This document shows, one piece after another, positions 22,446 to 35,633 of a stretch of 64,000 bases of DNA. The DNA is from Reticulitermes speratus (taxonomy: Eukaryota; Arthropoda; Insecta; Blattodea; Rhinotermitidae): positions 14,364,733 through 14,428,732 of the forward strand of contig JAJKFL010000039.1 in assembly GCA_021186555.1 (NCBI GenBank), read 5' to 3'. The notes beneath the pieces were generated by a model. That model saw only the letters and a program-made list of their open reading frames with translations. It was not told the origin of the DNA and ran no database searches. The position numbers and the translations under genes are program-made. Position 1 is the first letter of the stretch, and every line of letters begins with the position of its first letter.

Positions 22446-24315
22446 AAAAAAAAGAAGAAAACAATTTCCCAAAGACAGCTTTTCATAAAGAAAGCGAAAT
22501 GAACGTTGGAAGACAAATACAAACATGGATCTGCCAAACACAATTTCATTGCTCATTTTATTGTCTTGCACAAATTAGTTCAACTAGTTATTGTATACAT
22601 AATGTTTTTATCTCTGACAATGTATCTACAGATATATTGTATTATCATAATCTTACTATAGGGGTCTAAGTGATTGTACAATATTGTATATGTCTGACTA
22701 ACTCTACATCCTGTGGGTTGTTTTTAACCCTTGTAAGGATCTACTGTGTGATTAAATAAATGAAATGAAGACAGAATAGGCTAGCAGGCCTAATCCACGA
22801 GTCGATGGAAAGACATTTTTTAGTGAATAACATGTAAAGCTGAATCTTCATTAATCAAGTATTGGGAGCCTAAAATAAGTTATGACTGAATGTTTTGCAT
22901 ACTTATTCTTTATCATTTGCTCACAGAAAAGTAGAATGATTAAATACATTGAAAGAACATATGATAATTGCCTTCGATTTGCATCTCACTTGGTATCTGT
23001 CTAGATAGAATTGGTATACAACACTTCATGGGCTGCCTCTGTCTCCATCTACAGTTGGATGAGAAGGGAACATATTCTGTGTGGCTGTGGGATAGAGGTA
23101 ATCCAGTCCACTTACAAAACCTAGCTTTATTTAATGATCCATGCACAGTATGGCCCATTTCCCACTATGGGTACACTCACGGTCTGCCCAAGGTCAGGGA
23201 AAATATTCTTAGCCTGTATTTCAATGTATCTGTCCATTATCATACCGTACCTTGAACATCGTCACTAGTATGGACACTCCTAACCCAACACACTGCAGAA
23301 TATTTGACAAGCATGTGAATGGAGTGTGACCATCCCTATAGTGTGCATCAGGCCTATGAGTCATTTCTTGTTAAATGAAGACACACAGAATGCCTCCAAT
23401 GTATATACTTCCTGAGGTGTGTCTTGAAAATGAAACTGAAAACTACTGATTAGCTTCTTTGTGCCCATCTATCCATATTTAACAGTGACCAAAATTCCAA
23501 ACAGATTTCAATGAAACTTGGTATTGTACACCTTCACAAAGTTTTGTTGGACTGATATGGTTGTGTTTTAATTTGATTAATTTAAAGAACTGCTTTAATT
23601 AACAGATTTAATAAACTATGTGGTACTTATTATAGGCCTGAAATTATGACCACATGTATGTTTCATTCACTTTAATTAATTTTAAAACCTATTTTACTTA
23701 TGAGCCAATATATGCATATCTTTACAGGTTCTTTATGTATATAAGAAACCTACACAAAAGTTGCCAATTTCTTGATGTACTATTACCATACTACATTTTA
23801 GGACCCTAAATTAAGTGGTGTAGGTGTTATTCTAGCCTCACAAGTTTGGATGTCTTCTGCCATATTGTAATTACTGATAGTAGGAAATTTTACAACACTG
23901 GGGAGGCCTTCAATGACATAATATCCATATAAAGTTTCGTGAAAATGGGTCAGAGTAATAACACGTTAAGCCCTAAACTATATTTGAATAAAACTCAATT
24001 TCCAGAAAATAACTAACATTACAAAGTGTGCACTACCAAAAGTGTTATCCAATTTGGTACAAATTCCTGGCCATCTAGGCAATGTGATTCAATTTACAAG
24101 ACAACGAATAACCTAAACAGTGACCAATGTTACATGTAGGTGAAATTCACTATTTTCACATTAAACCCAAAGGTGCATTTATCCATTCTTCTTGTCAACT
24201 GAACAGCACAGAATGTCAAAAGGAAGTATTCGTATGATGACACAAAATCACTTTCATAGACCTTCAGAATCACAAACAGTACTATTTTTCTTTCCTAATA
24301 AAACAGTGTTGTTAC

Positions 24316-24458
24316 CTGCTGAATGTTGTCAGCAGAGCCCCAACTTTTATGCAGTTTCTCACTGCTTTGCCCAACACCCAGAAAGTTGCTAAACGCTTCA
24401 GTTGTCCTCTTGACCCTCACATTCAAGGAGCCAATTCTCAAGAAGCGTAAGTCCTTTT
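24316..24458 (-). CDS. SOWAH: SOWAH ankyrin-repeat protein, penultimate exon
   Basis: Minus strand: acceptor TATTCTCATTGCAG (start 24458). Two bases complete a codon, then 47 codons follow to donor CAGCAG|GTAACA (end 24316), in phase 0. It codes for KDLRFLRIGSLNVRVKRTTE, then AFSNFLGVGQSSEKLHKSWG and SADNIQQ. The RIGSLNVRVK-TTEAFS-FLGVG block is the strongest family marker of SOWAH proteins in this window. The downstream junction matches the exon starting at 21930. The upstream junction needs a phase-1 donor (see the exon at 39548-39810). Intron downstream 2.4 kb, upstream about 15 kb. Confidence 0.88.
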
Positions 24459-24556
24459 CTGCAATGAGAATATACAATTACCATACACAACTTCATAAAA
24501 ATATTACAAAAGAGTATAAAAATCTTACTTTATGATTAGTTATTATGTCAGAAATA

Positions 24557-24848
24557 AGGCAAAGGTGCCCCTGTGCATGCAATGAAGGCATACGGGGAAG
24601 TAGCTGTATAGCTCCACTCATTATTAACCTTGGCACTAGATGGATGTAACTGGTGAGCTTCACGCCCAGGACACTTTACCCCTTGGGAAACAGCCCCCAT
24701 TACTCATTAATATGAGGCTGGGTGGGCTCCAGAGCCTGTATGGATGCATTTGGGAAGAGAAAAATGTCTTGCACCTGCCGGGAATCGAACCACATTTCCT
24801 CAGTTGCCCAGCCCGTAGGCTAGTCACCACAGTGACTATGTTATCCTG
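24557..24848 (-). repeat. Family-1 SINE
   Basis: Read on minus from about 24848: tRNA-like head with B box TGGTTCGATTCCCGG (near 24783-24796), then CATTTTTCTCTTCCCAAATG, GCCCACCCAGCCTCATATTA, TGGAGCTATACAGCTACTTC and a TTCATTGCATGCACAGGGG end. Diverged from the type copies. Lies in the SOWAH intron, sense to it. Confidence 0.75.
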
Positions 24849-24962
24849 ACTTCCTTCTTGTATGTCCAATTGTTTATCCATATTTGGATATGAGAAAGCA
24901 GAACTGGTCCCATTGCAGACTGATTTTAATGTACAGATCACAAGTATGGTCGTTCATTACAT

Positions 24963-25148
24963 AGTCTGCCTTACGACAGGTCCATAGCCTCTTCCAAATT
25001 GAGTTCTCCACAGAGTGTGATCTAGTGCTACCTCTTTCAATTTCCAGTATCTTCTAGTTTCTTTAAGGTCATCCAGTAACTGCTTACACCTTCTTCTTCG
25101 TCTTCCTGTCACTTCTATCCTTCGTTCTATCTTTCCTTCAATAACAAT
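24963..25148 (-). mobile_element. RTE LINE, 3'-terminal fragment
   Basis: The minus strand matches the last part of the RTE reverse-transcriptase frame and its end (GRRR-K-LLDDL, then FGRGYGPVVRQT-type sequence), as at 36932-37682 and 46565-46932. A short TTCATT remnant of the tail repeat is next to it. 5' truncated to about 185 bp and heavily substituted. Confidence 0.75.
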
Positions 25149-25272
25149 TATAGTATCATACCAAATGTAATGATTATTAATTCTGTACTGCCATTCTTAT
25201 ATCCTATGTATTTTTTATTATCTCTTGTTCATAAAATAAATTTTTTCTATACTATATATGAGAAAGTAATTA

Positions 25273-26766
25273 CAGTGAAACCTCTATCCATCGTTTTTCA
25301 TGGGACCGGAAAATTTGAACGATACATACGGGAAATGATATTACCGGGAAACCATTAAAAATTATAGATAAGAACAATTTAATAATAATTATTACTTCTT
25401 GCTGAGAAAATCTTTCATTGACGTTTGTTTTGAGCAAACTTTACTCCTCCTCAATTCATAGTACGATTTTTCAAGGCCTAGAACACTTTCACGACCACTG
25501 TCACTCGTGCTGTGCGCAGAAAAGAAAGATCTTACTTCCATTAGCGCTTCATGCGTCTCAGCAAAGCTCGCCAGCTGCTTCTTCTCCTTCTCCCGCTCCA
25601 CACTCCCGGACGTCACGAGGCTGACGCACAGCTCCTGCACTGCTTCTACACCACAGGTTGCCACGTGACTGTCCACAGAGACGTAGTCCTCGAATTTATC
25701 TTTGTTCATGCCACTGAACTTTTCCCAGTCTTGGCGGAAATCGTCGTCATCGTTGGTCAATACGACGTCACTATCGCCTGAAGATTGTCCCTGCACGTAA
25801 CCAGCTTTCCGAAAACAATTTTCGATTGTATGCTGGGTTACTTCTTGCAAGGCTGCCACAGTGTAGTGCAAAGCTTCCAACACGTTTATCTTCTTTTTCG
25901 TATCTTTGCCTGCATCCATTAAGCAAACAGCTGTTTGCACGAGGCGTTTTCTATAAAGCTGCTTATAACAGTTTATTACCCCTAAATCAAGGGGCTGGAG
26001 CACACTTGTACAATTTGCCGGGTACCGTATGACTTTTACATTTCTTAGAAACGATGTATCCTTTGGATGTGCGGCACAATTGTCCACAAAGAGGAGAATG
26101 TTCCTGTTTTGTGCACCCATACTTGCGTCTAATGAACGCAGAAAATGAAAAAAAAATGTCTGTGGTCATCCACGCTTTATTGTTCGCGTGGTACTTGGTG
26201 GGTAATGTTTTTACATTCTTGAAACATCGCGGTTTCGGAGATTTTCCGATAACAATCGGCACTTGTTAGTCAGTTCCATCACTGTTAACACAAAGTAAAA
26301 CAGTAAGTCTGTCTTTACAGTTTTTCCCTCCATGACAAGGCTCTCCTTTGAGAGCCAAGGTTCTATCAGGAAGCACGTTGTAGAAGAGCCCCGTCTCATC
26401 CGCGTTGTAAATATCACGTTGTTCGTAGCCCTCCAACAAAGATGGCAGTCTTTCCAGCCACGCTTCCGTGCTTTCGCTGTCCACTGCCGCACTTTCTCCG
26501 ACTAACTTCTTGTATACTAGGCCATGCCGGTCCTTAAACCTCGCTAAACCATCGCTTCAAATTAAAAAAAAAACTATCAGTGCGGGAAAATGTTGCGTCA
26601 GGACCGTGATTTTTGAACTATTGGTGCGGGAAAACGACAGTTCGAGGAACAATGGAGGCGGGAAAAAATAGTGTTATTTATATGGGGCTAATTTCGGGAC
26701 CAAATAAGGCAGACGATACATGCGGGCGAACGACGGTAACGGGAACGATGGATAGAGGTTTCACTG
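25273..26766 (-). mobile_element. Tigger (pogo-class) DNA transposon with internal deletion
   Basis: 1494 bp flanked by TA (25271-25272 and 26767-26768). Terminal inverted repeats begin CAGTGAAACCTCTATCCATC on both ends. The transposase reads on minus. There is VYKKLVGESAAVDSEST, ADETGLFYN (first catalytic Asp), NILLFVDNCAAH (second Asp) and VLQPLDLGVIN (third Asp), with the C-terminus ending FLSKK and stop at 25392. A stop interrupts the frame after VNSDGTD (about 26266), and a T9 run near 26150 shifts it. The N-terminal CENP-B-type DNA-binding half is absent: coding similarity begins near 26560, close to the right terminal repeat. It is therefore a deletion derivative that could only have moved in trans. 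Located in the long SOWAH intron, sense to it. Confidence 0.9.
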
Positions 26767-27239
26767 TATTAATAAGAGGCTGACAGGGTAATAATAAATT
26801 ATATCTGACCATAACTGTGTGCATTTTAATACATGCAAGGATAAAATTTTGTCCATAAGTGGTGATAGAAATGATCTACACTGATTTCATGGTCAAATTC
26901 CAGAACAACAATTACGGAGTGTCCATAGAAAACAATGCCCACACAACATTAAAGAGTAATTTTATGGAACCTGTTAAGTAGTCTGTACATCTATTGTTAT
27001 TAATGTCACTGTCTCATGTATGATGCATAAAATATGATAGAAGAATAACTGGTAAAAGTCTTTGGTTTGTCATGCTGACATTCTGTACTAGCTACTTATC
27101 AATAACAAAACAGAAACCTCAGATCAGGTGCATATTATTTCAGAAACTCAAGAACTGTGCTGATTTGAAGAGTGCATAAATCAAAGATGGATGTGCATGA
27201 TTTCAGGCTTCCACCACGGTGTAAATGAGGTCTTTGCTC

Positions 27240-27430
27240 CTCTGTGATTTAATGCAGCATTGATCAGACGTTATTTACCGACTTTTTTGGACAGCCTGTG
27301 GGCCCCATCTTCAACGGTCAAGCAGTCCAAGAAGAATAGACTGCTTGACCCTTGAAAATGGGACTGATAGGCTGTCCCAAAACATTGGTAACTAACTACC
27401 AATCAACACTGTGTAACATCCCAGAAGAAC
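27240..27430. repeat. Hairpin-family inverted pair (CTTGAAGATGGG type)
   Basis: Left copy on minus (about 27280-27330) reads GGACTGCTTGACCGTTGAAG, ATGGGGCCC, GGCTGTCC, AAAAAAGTCGGTAA. Right copy on plus (about 27342-27400) reads GACTGCTTGACCCTTGAAAA, TGGGACTGATAGGCTGTCCC, AAAACATTGGTAAC. The right outer side continues into CACTGTGTAACATCCCAGAA. The arms also pair with each other, so any transcript would form a long hairpin. Confidence 0.55.
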
Positions 27431-28242
27431 AACGACCTCAAATATGGATGTCATTGCAAACTTACAGCACTAACATAATATTTCAGTTAAATCACTGCTT
27501 GCAAAGTTTCATTTGTATGTAACAAAACCTTTTCAATTTTAATACATTACACTGGAAAGTCACTTTACCTGCATGTTTTTTCCTTGCTTTGATTTCTGAA
27601 AGCAAAAGAATACAACATTTGTAAGTATAATGTAACAACACAGTGAAACAAATGCAGTAAGACTATACATCTTGGCTTCCTTGTTAACTTGAGTAAGACT
27701 AATTTAATCACATTTAACATCCTAAAGCTGATAAAACGCTCCATGGTCTGTACTAAAATTTGCATCACACAAACTAATGGGCAACTTTAACTCTAAAGAT
27801 CAAAATGGCCAAGAAACCGAAAAATGTGGCAAAGCCTGGATATTTGTACTATATAAATGTGAGAGAAGAAACCATTTTGAAATAACTGGCCTCATAAAGT
27901 TGAGGAAACCAATGTTGAGCACAGTTAACATCTCTGGCATACAAATAGGATGAAAGATGGAAAGCAGCATATGTGCAGTTCCATAAATTTTTACAGTTTT
28001 ATGTTCCAGATTCTGGAGACACTCATATGTCATTCTAATGCTTGAGGGTCATAGTCAACCTCTGTTCTTGTCTTGAAGCAACTTATACTGCCAAATCACT
28101 AGCATTTCTTCAGTGGTGCAAACCAAGATGGGACATTATTTGTTACTTGTAAGCCAGTTTGGGCTATTTAAAAGTGACTGCAGAGTGGACTGTCTCTCAA
28201 GAAGAATTTTGGAATGGTAATTACAAGCTATTTATTCAAATT

Positions 28243-28412
28243 AAAACCAAGGCATGGCACATGCTCACGTGGATGGCAGAGATGACTTCCAGACATGGAA
28301 GGTAGCTGTGAACATAAAGGATAAGTAGTCTCAGACAGCTGACAAGAGGTGGTCCGCCAGCTTGGGGGTTGAACGAGGGGCTAACAGCTTCTTACCATAA
28401 CAAATGAATATG
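28243..28412 (+). mobile_element. RTE LINE 5' leader fragment
   Basis: Plus strand contains CAAGGCATGGCACATGCTCA, then GGTGGTCCGCCAGCTTGGGG and GAACGAGGGGCTAACAGC. These match, in the same order, the leader upstream of the endonuclease ATG in the minus-strand copy at 5298-6222. It stops before the endonuclease frame. An isolated, old piece in the SOWAH intron. Confidence 0.6.
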
Positions 28413-31400
28413 TTACAAAATGTTACACAGAGAGTCTATTCAAACTAAACAAACATACTTTGCATGAACACCAACAGATGTACATACATGTTAATGATTA
28501 ATTTGGACATGATATCTGAAACTTTGATTAGGTTTTCAGTGTTAAGGTACACACTAATGTGAATCTGGATTGGGTCAGTCACAAATATCTCATTCAAAGT
28601 GGTAGTAAATACAAAGGCATACAATATGCACAAAAAGCTTGTGTTTCTTATCAAAATCTTAAATTATTTTATGGTTATGCTATTTTCTATGTGCTATGGA
28701 TCAGACAGTACAAACTGATGCAGGGCTGTATTAATAACCAAACACTGCCATTGACCATATCTTGCTCTCTCATTATGTAGATGCAAGGAGAATACATGGA
28801 ACATACAGAATCTGGACTGAATTGCCAGCTCACCTGACACTTAAGCTAAACTAATACACTGCATATAACACTTCATTTATAATCGCATTATAATTACAAA
28901 ATTTCATACTATTCTAATTCTGTCAGAGTCATAACTAACTAAACATAACTAAAACGTGATCTTACCTCAAACTCCCATGCATCTGCCTTCTCCAAGCATG
29001 CACAGCCAGCCATTCTACTAAAAACATGCATTCCATACTTGTTACAGTGGCTGCACTTTCAGCAACAGACTACAAGAGGTAGGCAAGGCTCACAAATATA
29101 TTAGTACTTCTACAGAAAATAATGAATTGTGATGTAAAGAAATGCAAAATTATCGAACAGTGACAGTTGTGCTACTTTTGAAGGCATAAATTTGTACCTA
29201 TATTTATTATTGATGGAAAAACCATTCTCTACATGTAGAAATACTGAGGCATCTTATTAGAATAATATTAACAAAGTGTAAAAATGTACAGCAATAAAAT
29301 ACACACATTTTCCTGTGCATTATCAACAATTCTGTGTACATTTTGGGCCGTGATATTTGTTGTTCAGAAGAGAATCTACTGTTGTAAAGGTAATCACACA
29401 CATTGCTGTAAGACATCAAATGGTTTTCATTGCATTTTGTTTAAAAAAATTACATTCAAAAATATTTCAAATGAAAACTTTAGATGTAATAAGACCTGTA
29501 TATTACACCATTGGCAACATTTAGAAACATAAGAGAAAAACAAAGAAGAACTATGATGTCCCAATAATGATTTAGTATATTAAGCTTGACAAGGAATGTT
29601 TAATTTTACTATGTTCGTCTATGTTATGTCCGCAAAATGGATAATGTAACTCTCATGACAATCGTGATGTAGAGTTAAGAAATGTGTATGCAGACAATTT
29701 GAACATCCAAAATACTTAAGCCTTCATAATAAACGTTTAACAAGCAGGAAAGGCATAATATAAGCCCTTCCTGCCAATTCTTAAAACATGGAGCTCTCTC
29801 TCAAAGTAAAATACTCGCACTTATTCATGTGTCCAAGGTGTTGGGTACAGGCAATGGAAGTCAAAAGGAAAGAAGACTGTAATTACAGAAAATGTAACAT
29901 TTCAAACTTACACACATACAAGCATATGTAAAAATGTAGTTTATTTAAATTTTGTTACAGTAGGATATCTACAAGCATAAAACAAAGAAACATTAATCAT
30001 AATACTGTCATATAAGTACCTGGCTCTGATTAAGTAATAAGGCAACTGCAGTAGCTGTTTACATAATCCCAGCTGACTACGCAATGAGCATATTTTGACT
30101 AAAATAACTGACCAGCCCAGTTTCAACATTTACTTCGATCAAAACATCACATGACTTCATCTTTTTGACTCACACATTTTCATTACAGATATATGGCACT
30201 TTGAAAAAACAGTTCATTAGAAAAATGTTTGTTAATGGAATGCCTACTTCACACTGTCCTATGAAAAAACTTTCCTAATCTACTGTTTGTGCCATACACA
30301 GGCACAACACACTTACTATAAATTTAGAGAAGTGCTTAATGAATGCTTGTAACAGCCAGGCTCTGTTACAAGTTCTGACGGTAAAATTAAGTTTGGTTTT
30401 GGGCCCCAGAGGTAAATACTAAAAGTTTTGTGCATATCAGTTAAAAGAATGGCTGTCCTTTATGACTAAACTTTTCAAGGGTTTGGAAAACTGCAGTAAA
30501 GTGTATGTGAACTGTATAGTTGAGAATCATTAGCTCATGGCATAGTAATAATGAACCCCACTTGTGGGTAAAATGAAAGGTCAGGAGCTGCCTCACAGGT
30601 TGTCTTGACCATTTCTGGGCAGTTTTACCCTTTTCAGCATTTGAATAAGATTCCAAGGCCATTAAGTAGTCACCTGAAGACAGTCTTAAGGGACTAATTA
30701 ATTTATTCACTTTTTGGTTACAAAAAATGCATATTGATTGCAGATATTATGTAACACTGCGTGAAATAAAATGATAAAGGTGTATGGATAATGAGAAAGG
30801 TTAACTTACTTAATAGTACACTGTTTCAACTGCAGAGGTTTTGTAGTGTCACACAAGATGGGAAGTTGTCATGAATGGTCAGTAAGTAAAAATGTGGAAG
30901 GAGGCAGTGTTGGTATATTTCAAGGCCTTAACACACTGAGGAAAGACACAAGATGTCTCAGTCAGATGTGATTCAAATTGGCCACCTCCTGAATATAATA
31001 ACTTTAGAGCACTGCCACAAACACCAACCTCTACAGTAGCCTGGATAGGAAAAACAGGAAATGCAAAATTATGATGGGAAAACTCTGGGAAACTGGTGAC
31101 TTAGAATTCTGAGAAGTTGATGGGGGGGGGGGGATAATAAAATAAATGTTAGAAAATGGGTTGTTAGGATGAGATGTGAATGGAACTGGCTCAGCATCAT
31201 ATCCTACCCAGTGATGGGTTTTAATATTGGTGGAGCAGAAACACAAGGTCCCATTACAAGTATTTGTTGATTCATTAGAAAGGATGGGGAAGCAGGCAGT
31301 TACAGCCTGTTTCAAGATGATAATATTAATGATGGTGAGTGATCCAAACAGATTATTGATATCTTCAACAAGAATGCAGCCAATGTTGAAACTAGTTTAC

Positions 31401-31879
31401 TCAGTGAGTATAAGTTTATACATAAAATAAAAAGCATAATGCAGGAAAAAACCTGACAACATAGCCATATCCTGTAACACCAACAAGATACTACTTAAAC
31501 AGGCATTACAGACTGGCAAGATTCAAGTACTTAGACAACCGTGCCTTCCTACGGTACTGTTTTACTTGCCTTAGTGTACCGGCCGCTACAAGTCCTACAA
31601 AAAGAGAGAGAGATTCAGATGCTTAGCTACAGCTACACAGATTAGTCAAAGGAAAGACTGACCATTAAAAAGTTCATGAAATTTGCTGATGATGAGACAC
31701 TGTTTGTGAGCAAATTCCTTTCTGGAGAAAATAAATACTTACAAAATTTCTGTATTAGTGACATAATACACATACAAATTTGGTTCCCAAAACCTGAGGT
31801 GTATTATTTGCTTGATAAATTTAAACTGGGTGTGGTACAGATTGTTAGGCACCAACCTGTAACCATGGAGGCTGGGTGT

Positions 31880-32000
31880 AGTGGTGTGACAGTTCACAGA
31901 GTGGACAAGACTTGGACTGCTTGACCCTGAATTCATGAAGACACTACACTCCTTGCACACATCGGTAACTATTTACTAATGAAGACAGTGTGACATCCCA
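31880..32000 (+). repeat. Single hairpin-family copy, decayed
   Basis: Plus strand ACTTGGACTGCTTGACCCTG, then ATCGGTAACTATTTACTAAT, then ACAGTGTGACATCCCACAAG. Same order as the right copy at 27.34-27.43 kb. The stem part has decayed. Confidence 0.45.
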
Positions 32001-32214
32001 CAAGACCTGTATTTTTAAGGGTCAGTTATAAGTCTGGCACATACTCAGCCACACCTAACGGACACTTAGCTTGTCTAACAGTAAGGAAATTCAGGTTGTT
32101 CATTTCAAGTCATTGATATTATTACACCAGCACATTCAGTATGCCCCAAGCTTTTGATCTTTTCATTTCAATACTCATCATAAAAGATCCATTTGTAATT
32201 TTGCAGCTGTCTTG

Positions 32215-32335
32215 CCTCTGGACCAGCAGCTTTTAAACCAACCGACCCATTAGAGTATGAAGGTTAAGAATAATTAGATCTATATCGCCACTCCCTTGTA
32301 TGCCTTCATGGCATGCACAGGACAAATTCAGCTTT
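32215..32335 (+). repeat. Family-1 SINE tail fragment
   Basis: Matches the last ~110 bases of the family: AAGGTTAAGAATAATTAGAT, then CTATATCGCCACTCCC, TGCCTTCATGGCATGCACAG. Strongly diverged. Confidence 0.55.
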
Positions 32336-35300
32336 TTAATCATTAAAGTATAATCACTTTTAAGAAATGCAAATGGCATAGATGTAGTCCTTACTGTCCA
32401 TTTATTTCATGAAGCCAATGAGATTTGCCTGCACAGGAAACTTGGCTAAATGCACCCTCACACACCATTTTGTGGATGTGTGAGGCAGTTTGTTGACAGA
32501 TGAATAAGATAGGGATTGATTGTAGAGAGTTTAATGTGGTCACTAGTGTGTATAAAAGACCCATTCTTACGTCGAGTAAATTACAGGGCTAAACCATTGC
32601 AACCACAAACAGTGTCTAATAGAAAGGACCCTACATGATATTACACCAATAAATCTTATAGTAATTAATGGTTAATATTCCCAAAAGACTTACAGTTATG
32701 CTGTCATTACAGCTATCTTATTTACCCTCTCCTTCTATCAGGCAAAATGTCATTGTTAAGTATATATACAGCTGGAGAGTGAACTGATAATGTGACCAGT
32801 AAGAACTGATGAACATTTTTACAAAGAAAATGACAAATGTGAGGATGGTGACATTGAATTTGACACAATTAACAAACAGTCAGATAAAGCAGAGTTTAAA
32901 TGCCTCCGTAATTTGATACTGGCCAGACCCTGAATGAGGCAAATTTCGTGATACAGGATCTTTCTTAAAAAGCTGGCAATATCATGTCCAAAAAATTGTC
33001 TGCTATTATGGAACCCCAAAGAAAATTCTGCTACAGAACTCTGTCCTGACCCACTTAAACCCAGTCATTGCTCTTATACATATTTTATTTCTTTAAGCTC
33101 CATTTGAATGTTGTTCTACCCTCTACATGCAAGTGCCCCAAATGGTCCCCCTTCAGGTTTTATAACTAAAATTTTGTAGACATTTTACATCTCCCGCAAC
33201 AAGTTATTTTTTTCTGATTCTTGTTACTTCATGCATTCTTCAACCAAATATATTCCTAGCACTTCATTCTCAGATACGCTCGACCTTTTGATGAACAGTC
33301 AACACAATATTTCATGAAAATATTCTACGTTTCAATGCATGACAATTCCTGAATGAAATGGTCAGTCTTTCCAAAGAACTTCAAAATTCTCTCCCAGTAA
33401 AATAAAACAAACCACTATGTGATATTACACTATGAAGCTTCAGCAGTGCAATGAAAGAAAAATACACATTCCATAATATATAACCATCACCTGTAGTGTT
33501 ATGTCATGTTAAACAACTCTTGCCTGAGTCTTTGGGATAATTAAATAACAAATGAAAGATCAGAGATACTAATTCAGCAACACAAAAAAGCTGTTGATAA
33601 ACCCTCTGCAGGTCAAGAAATTCCTGAGTTAGTTGAATCTAGTAATATTGTGTAATGGCAGTCTAAATCATCCATACTCTAATCACACACACACCTTTAT
33701 TCAATTCACAATCTCTGATCTTTCTTCAGTAAAATAATATACAAAGCAATTTACTGAGGTGCAGGATGGAAACAGTTTGCCTTTTGTTAATCTTTATTTA
33801 CTTGCTTAAAACCTATTGTGTAAATTAACGGATTACTTTTATGAGTTAATGCTTGTCATGTATGAAATATCTGAATATCAGTATAGTATTAAAAAAGGTG
33901 AATTCAGTCTTTTATTACGCCATATATAAAACCAGTATTTGAAATGGAACAAACAGGAAGAAGAGTGGTTATTGCACAATTCTAAAATAGACCATAACAG
34001 GAACAGAAATTTCTGGTAATCCAAATTTGGAACTGCAGTCACAATGTAACTTTGTTACTGCTGATCTGGAGAGAAATTCTGTTCTAATAACAGCCATGAA
34101 TTGTAATATCTTAAGCTGTTACAAATATACAAATATGCATCAGCTCCCAGTTCCTGCCACTTACTCAAGATATGTGAAGTGCTTCTACAACCTGATCCTC
34201 AGTATGATGGCACAAGTACTGATCAAGATTGTTAAGCCTGCTGTAGTTTCATATCCATCATACGAATCATCATCCTATATCACTACATACATTTTTTTAC
34301 AAATGAGGTTAAGTTGTGGCAGTAAAAAAAATATTTAGTTCCTTTGGCATACAGCAATTTTTAATTTTGACTCATTTAATACATACTTATGGAATTAAGA
34401 AAAAACATTTTCTTGTATTTGAATTTTACTAACATATTTGTCCTGTTGAAGGCAAGTCTTAGCTCCTTATAAAAGTACAGGAACTGAAATCACTTTATGA
34501 AACTTCAACTTTGTCCACTTTTTACTTGTTTTGATCTACTGTGTGTTGTTCCACATATTCCGTAGCATAAGCAATAAAAAAAGTTAAAAATAAACATTTG
34601 TTCATTTCTTTACCGATACTAAAATATTCTTGTCATGAAGCTGATGACAACAGCTTAACTTGTTTGTCCACACAGCAAATAAACAAGCACTAAAGCACAG
34701 TGTAAACATACCATTCGTACGTAACCCTGAGACATGTACTGAGTAGGCCTTATTATCTTCACTGAACATGATGATTAAGTGGTCAGCATTCCTACTGCAT
34801 ATTCAGGAGAATCCAGATTTGGTTCTCAGCTTGAAAGCCAGCTATCCTGACAGAGTTATTGTGTAGAATTTTGCTCAGTCCTTCCAGGGGACTGTACCTT
34901 CCACTAGTACCTTCTGATAAGCCATGATCACTTCCTGCCCATCCTTCCCAATGTATCATTCACAGTCATGTTCCAATCTAATGCAAATATCTATGCAGTT
35001 TAGATACACTGTTAAGCTTTTGAGGTGTGGACACTTTTTCATGTCACACCGACAAGGACCAAGTTACTCTACTTAAATTGCAGAACTGGAGACTCAGCCA
35101 GACACAGGACTGAAGACGGAGTTTCCAAATGCTGGCCTTGAACCAGAAGTCCATTCATGTGAAAATATAAGGACTACCAAAGTCATGAATGTTTATTTGT
35201 TTGTATTTCTAGATTTTAGGTATAGTCAGACTGAGTGCCAAAGAGGACCAAAGGAGAGGCTTAAATAATCTAAGAAACAAAGATGTTGTCAAAAGCAGCA

Positions 35301-35442
35301 TTTGGAAAACATTAGAATTTCAGTGTTAAGGCGCTATTCCGAACATTATAGGATAATGGCAAAGCCTGCTTTAGCTGTTTACTCTTGAGTAGCAACTATA
35401 TGTACCACCTGTCACATTAAGAAACTCTGCATTTACCAGAAA

Positions 35443-35633
35443 GTGTGTGTGTGTGTGTATGCATGCATGTATGTATGTATGTATGTATGTATGTATGTAT
35501 GTATGTATGTATGTATGTATGTATGTATGTATGTATGTATGTATGTATGTATGTATGTGTATGTGTGTATGTATGTATGTATGTATGTATGTATGTATGT
35601 ATGTATGTATGTATACATGTATGTATGTATATG
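35443..35633. repeat. Microsatellite (TG)n/(TATG)n
   Basis: A TG run followed by about 45 TATG units with a few TGTG and TACA interruptions, roughly 190 bp. It opens long frames of Met-Tyr-Val-Cys on plus and Ile-His-Thr-Tyr on minus in all phases. These are artefacts of the repeat. Confidence 0.97.

Larger units (their letters stand above)
28413..35440 (-). other. Long SOWAH intron, AT-rich part
   Basis: Seven kilobases with very few CpG. I recognised only a family-1 SINE tail (32215-32335) and a single hairpin-family copy (31880-32000). A G homopolymer lies at about 31122-31132, and a 10-bp-armed hairpin CTTGTAACAG/CTGTTACAAG at 30346-30372. No exon with splice sites was found. An undetected small SOWAH exon here cannot be excluded. 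Confidence 0.5.

Noticed and set aside
22172-22549. Phe/Ser-rich 125-codon frame
   Set aside because: Antisense translation of the 49-bp minisatellite.
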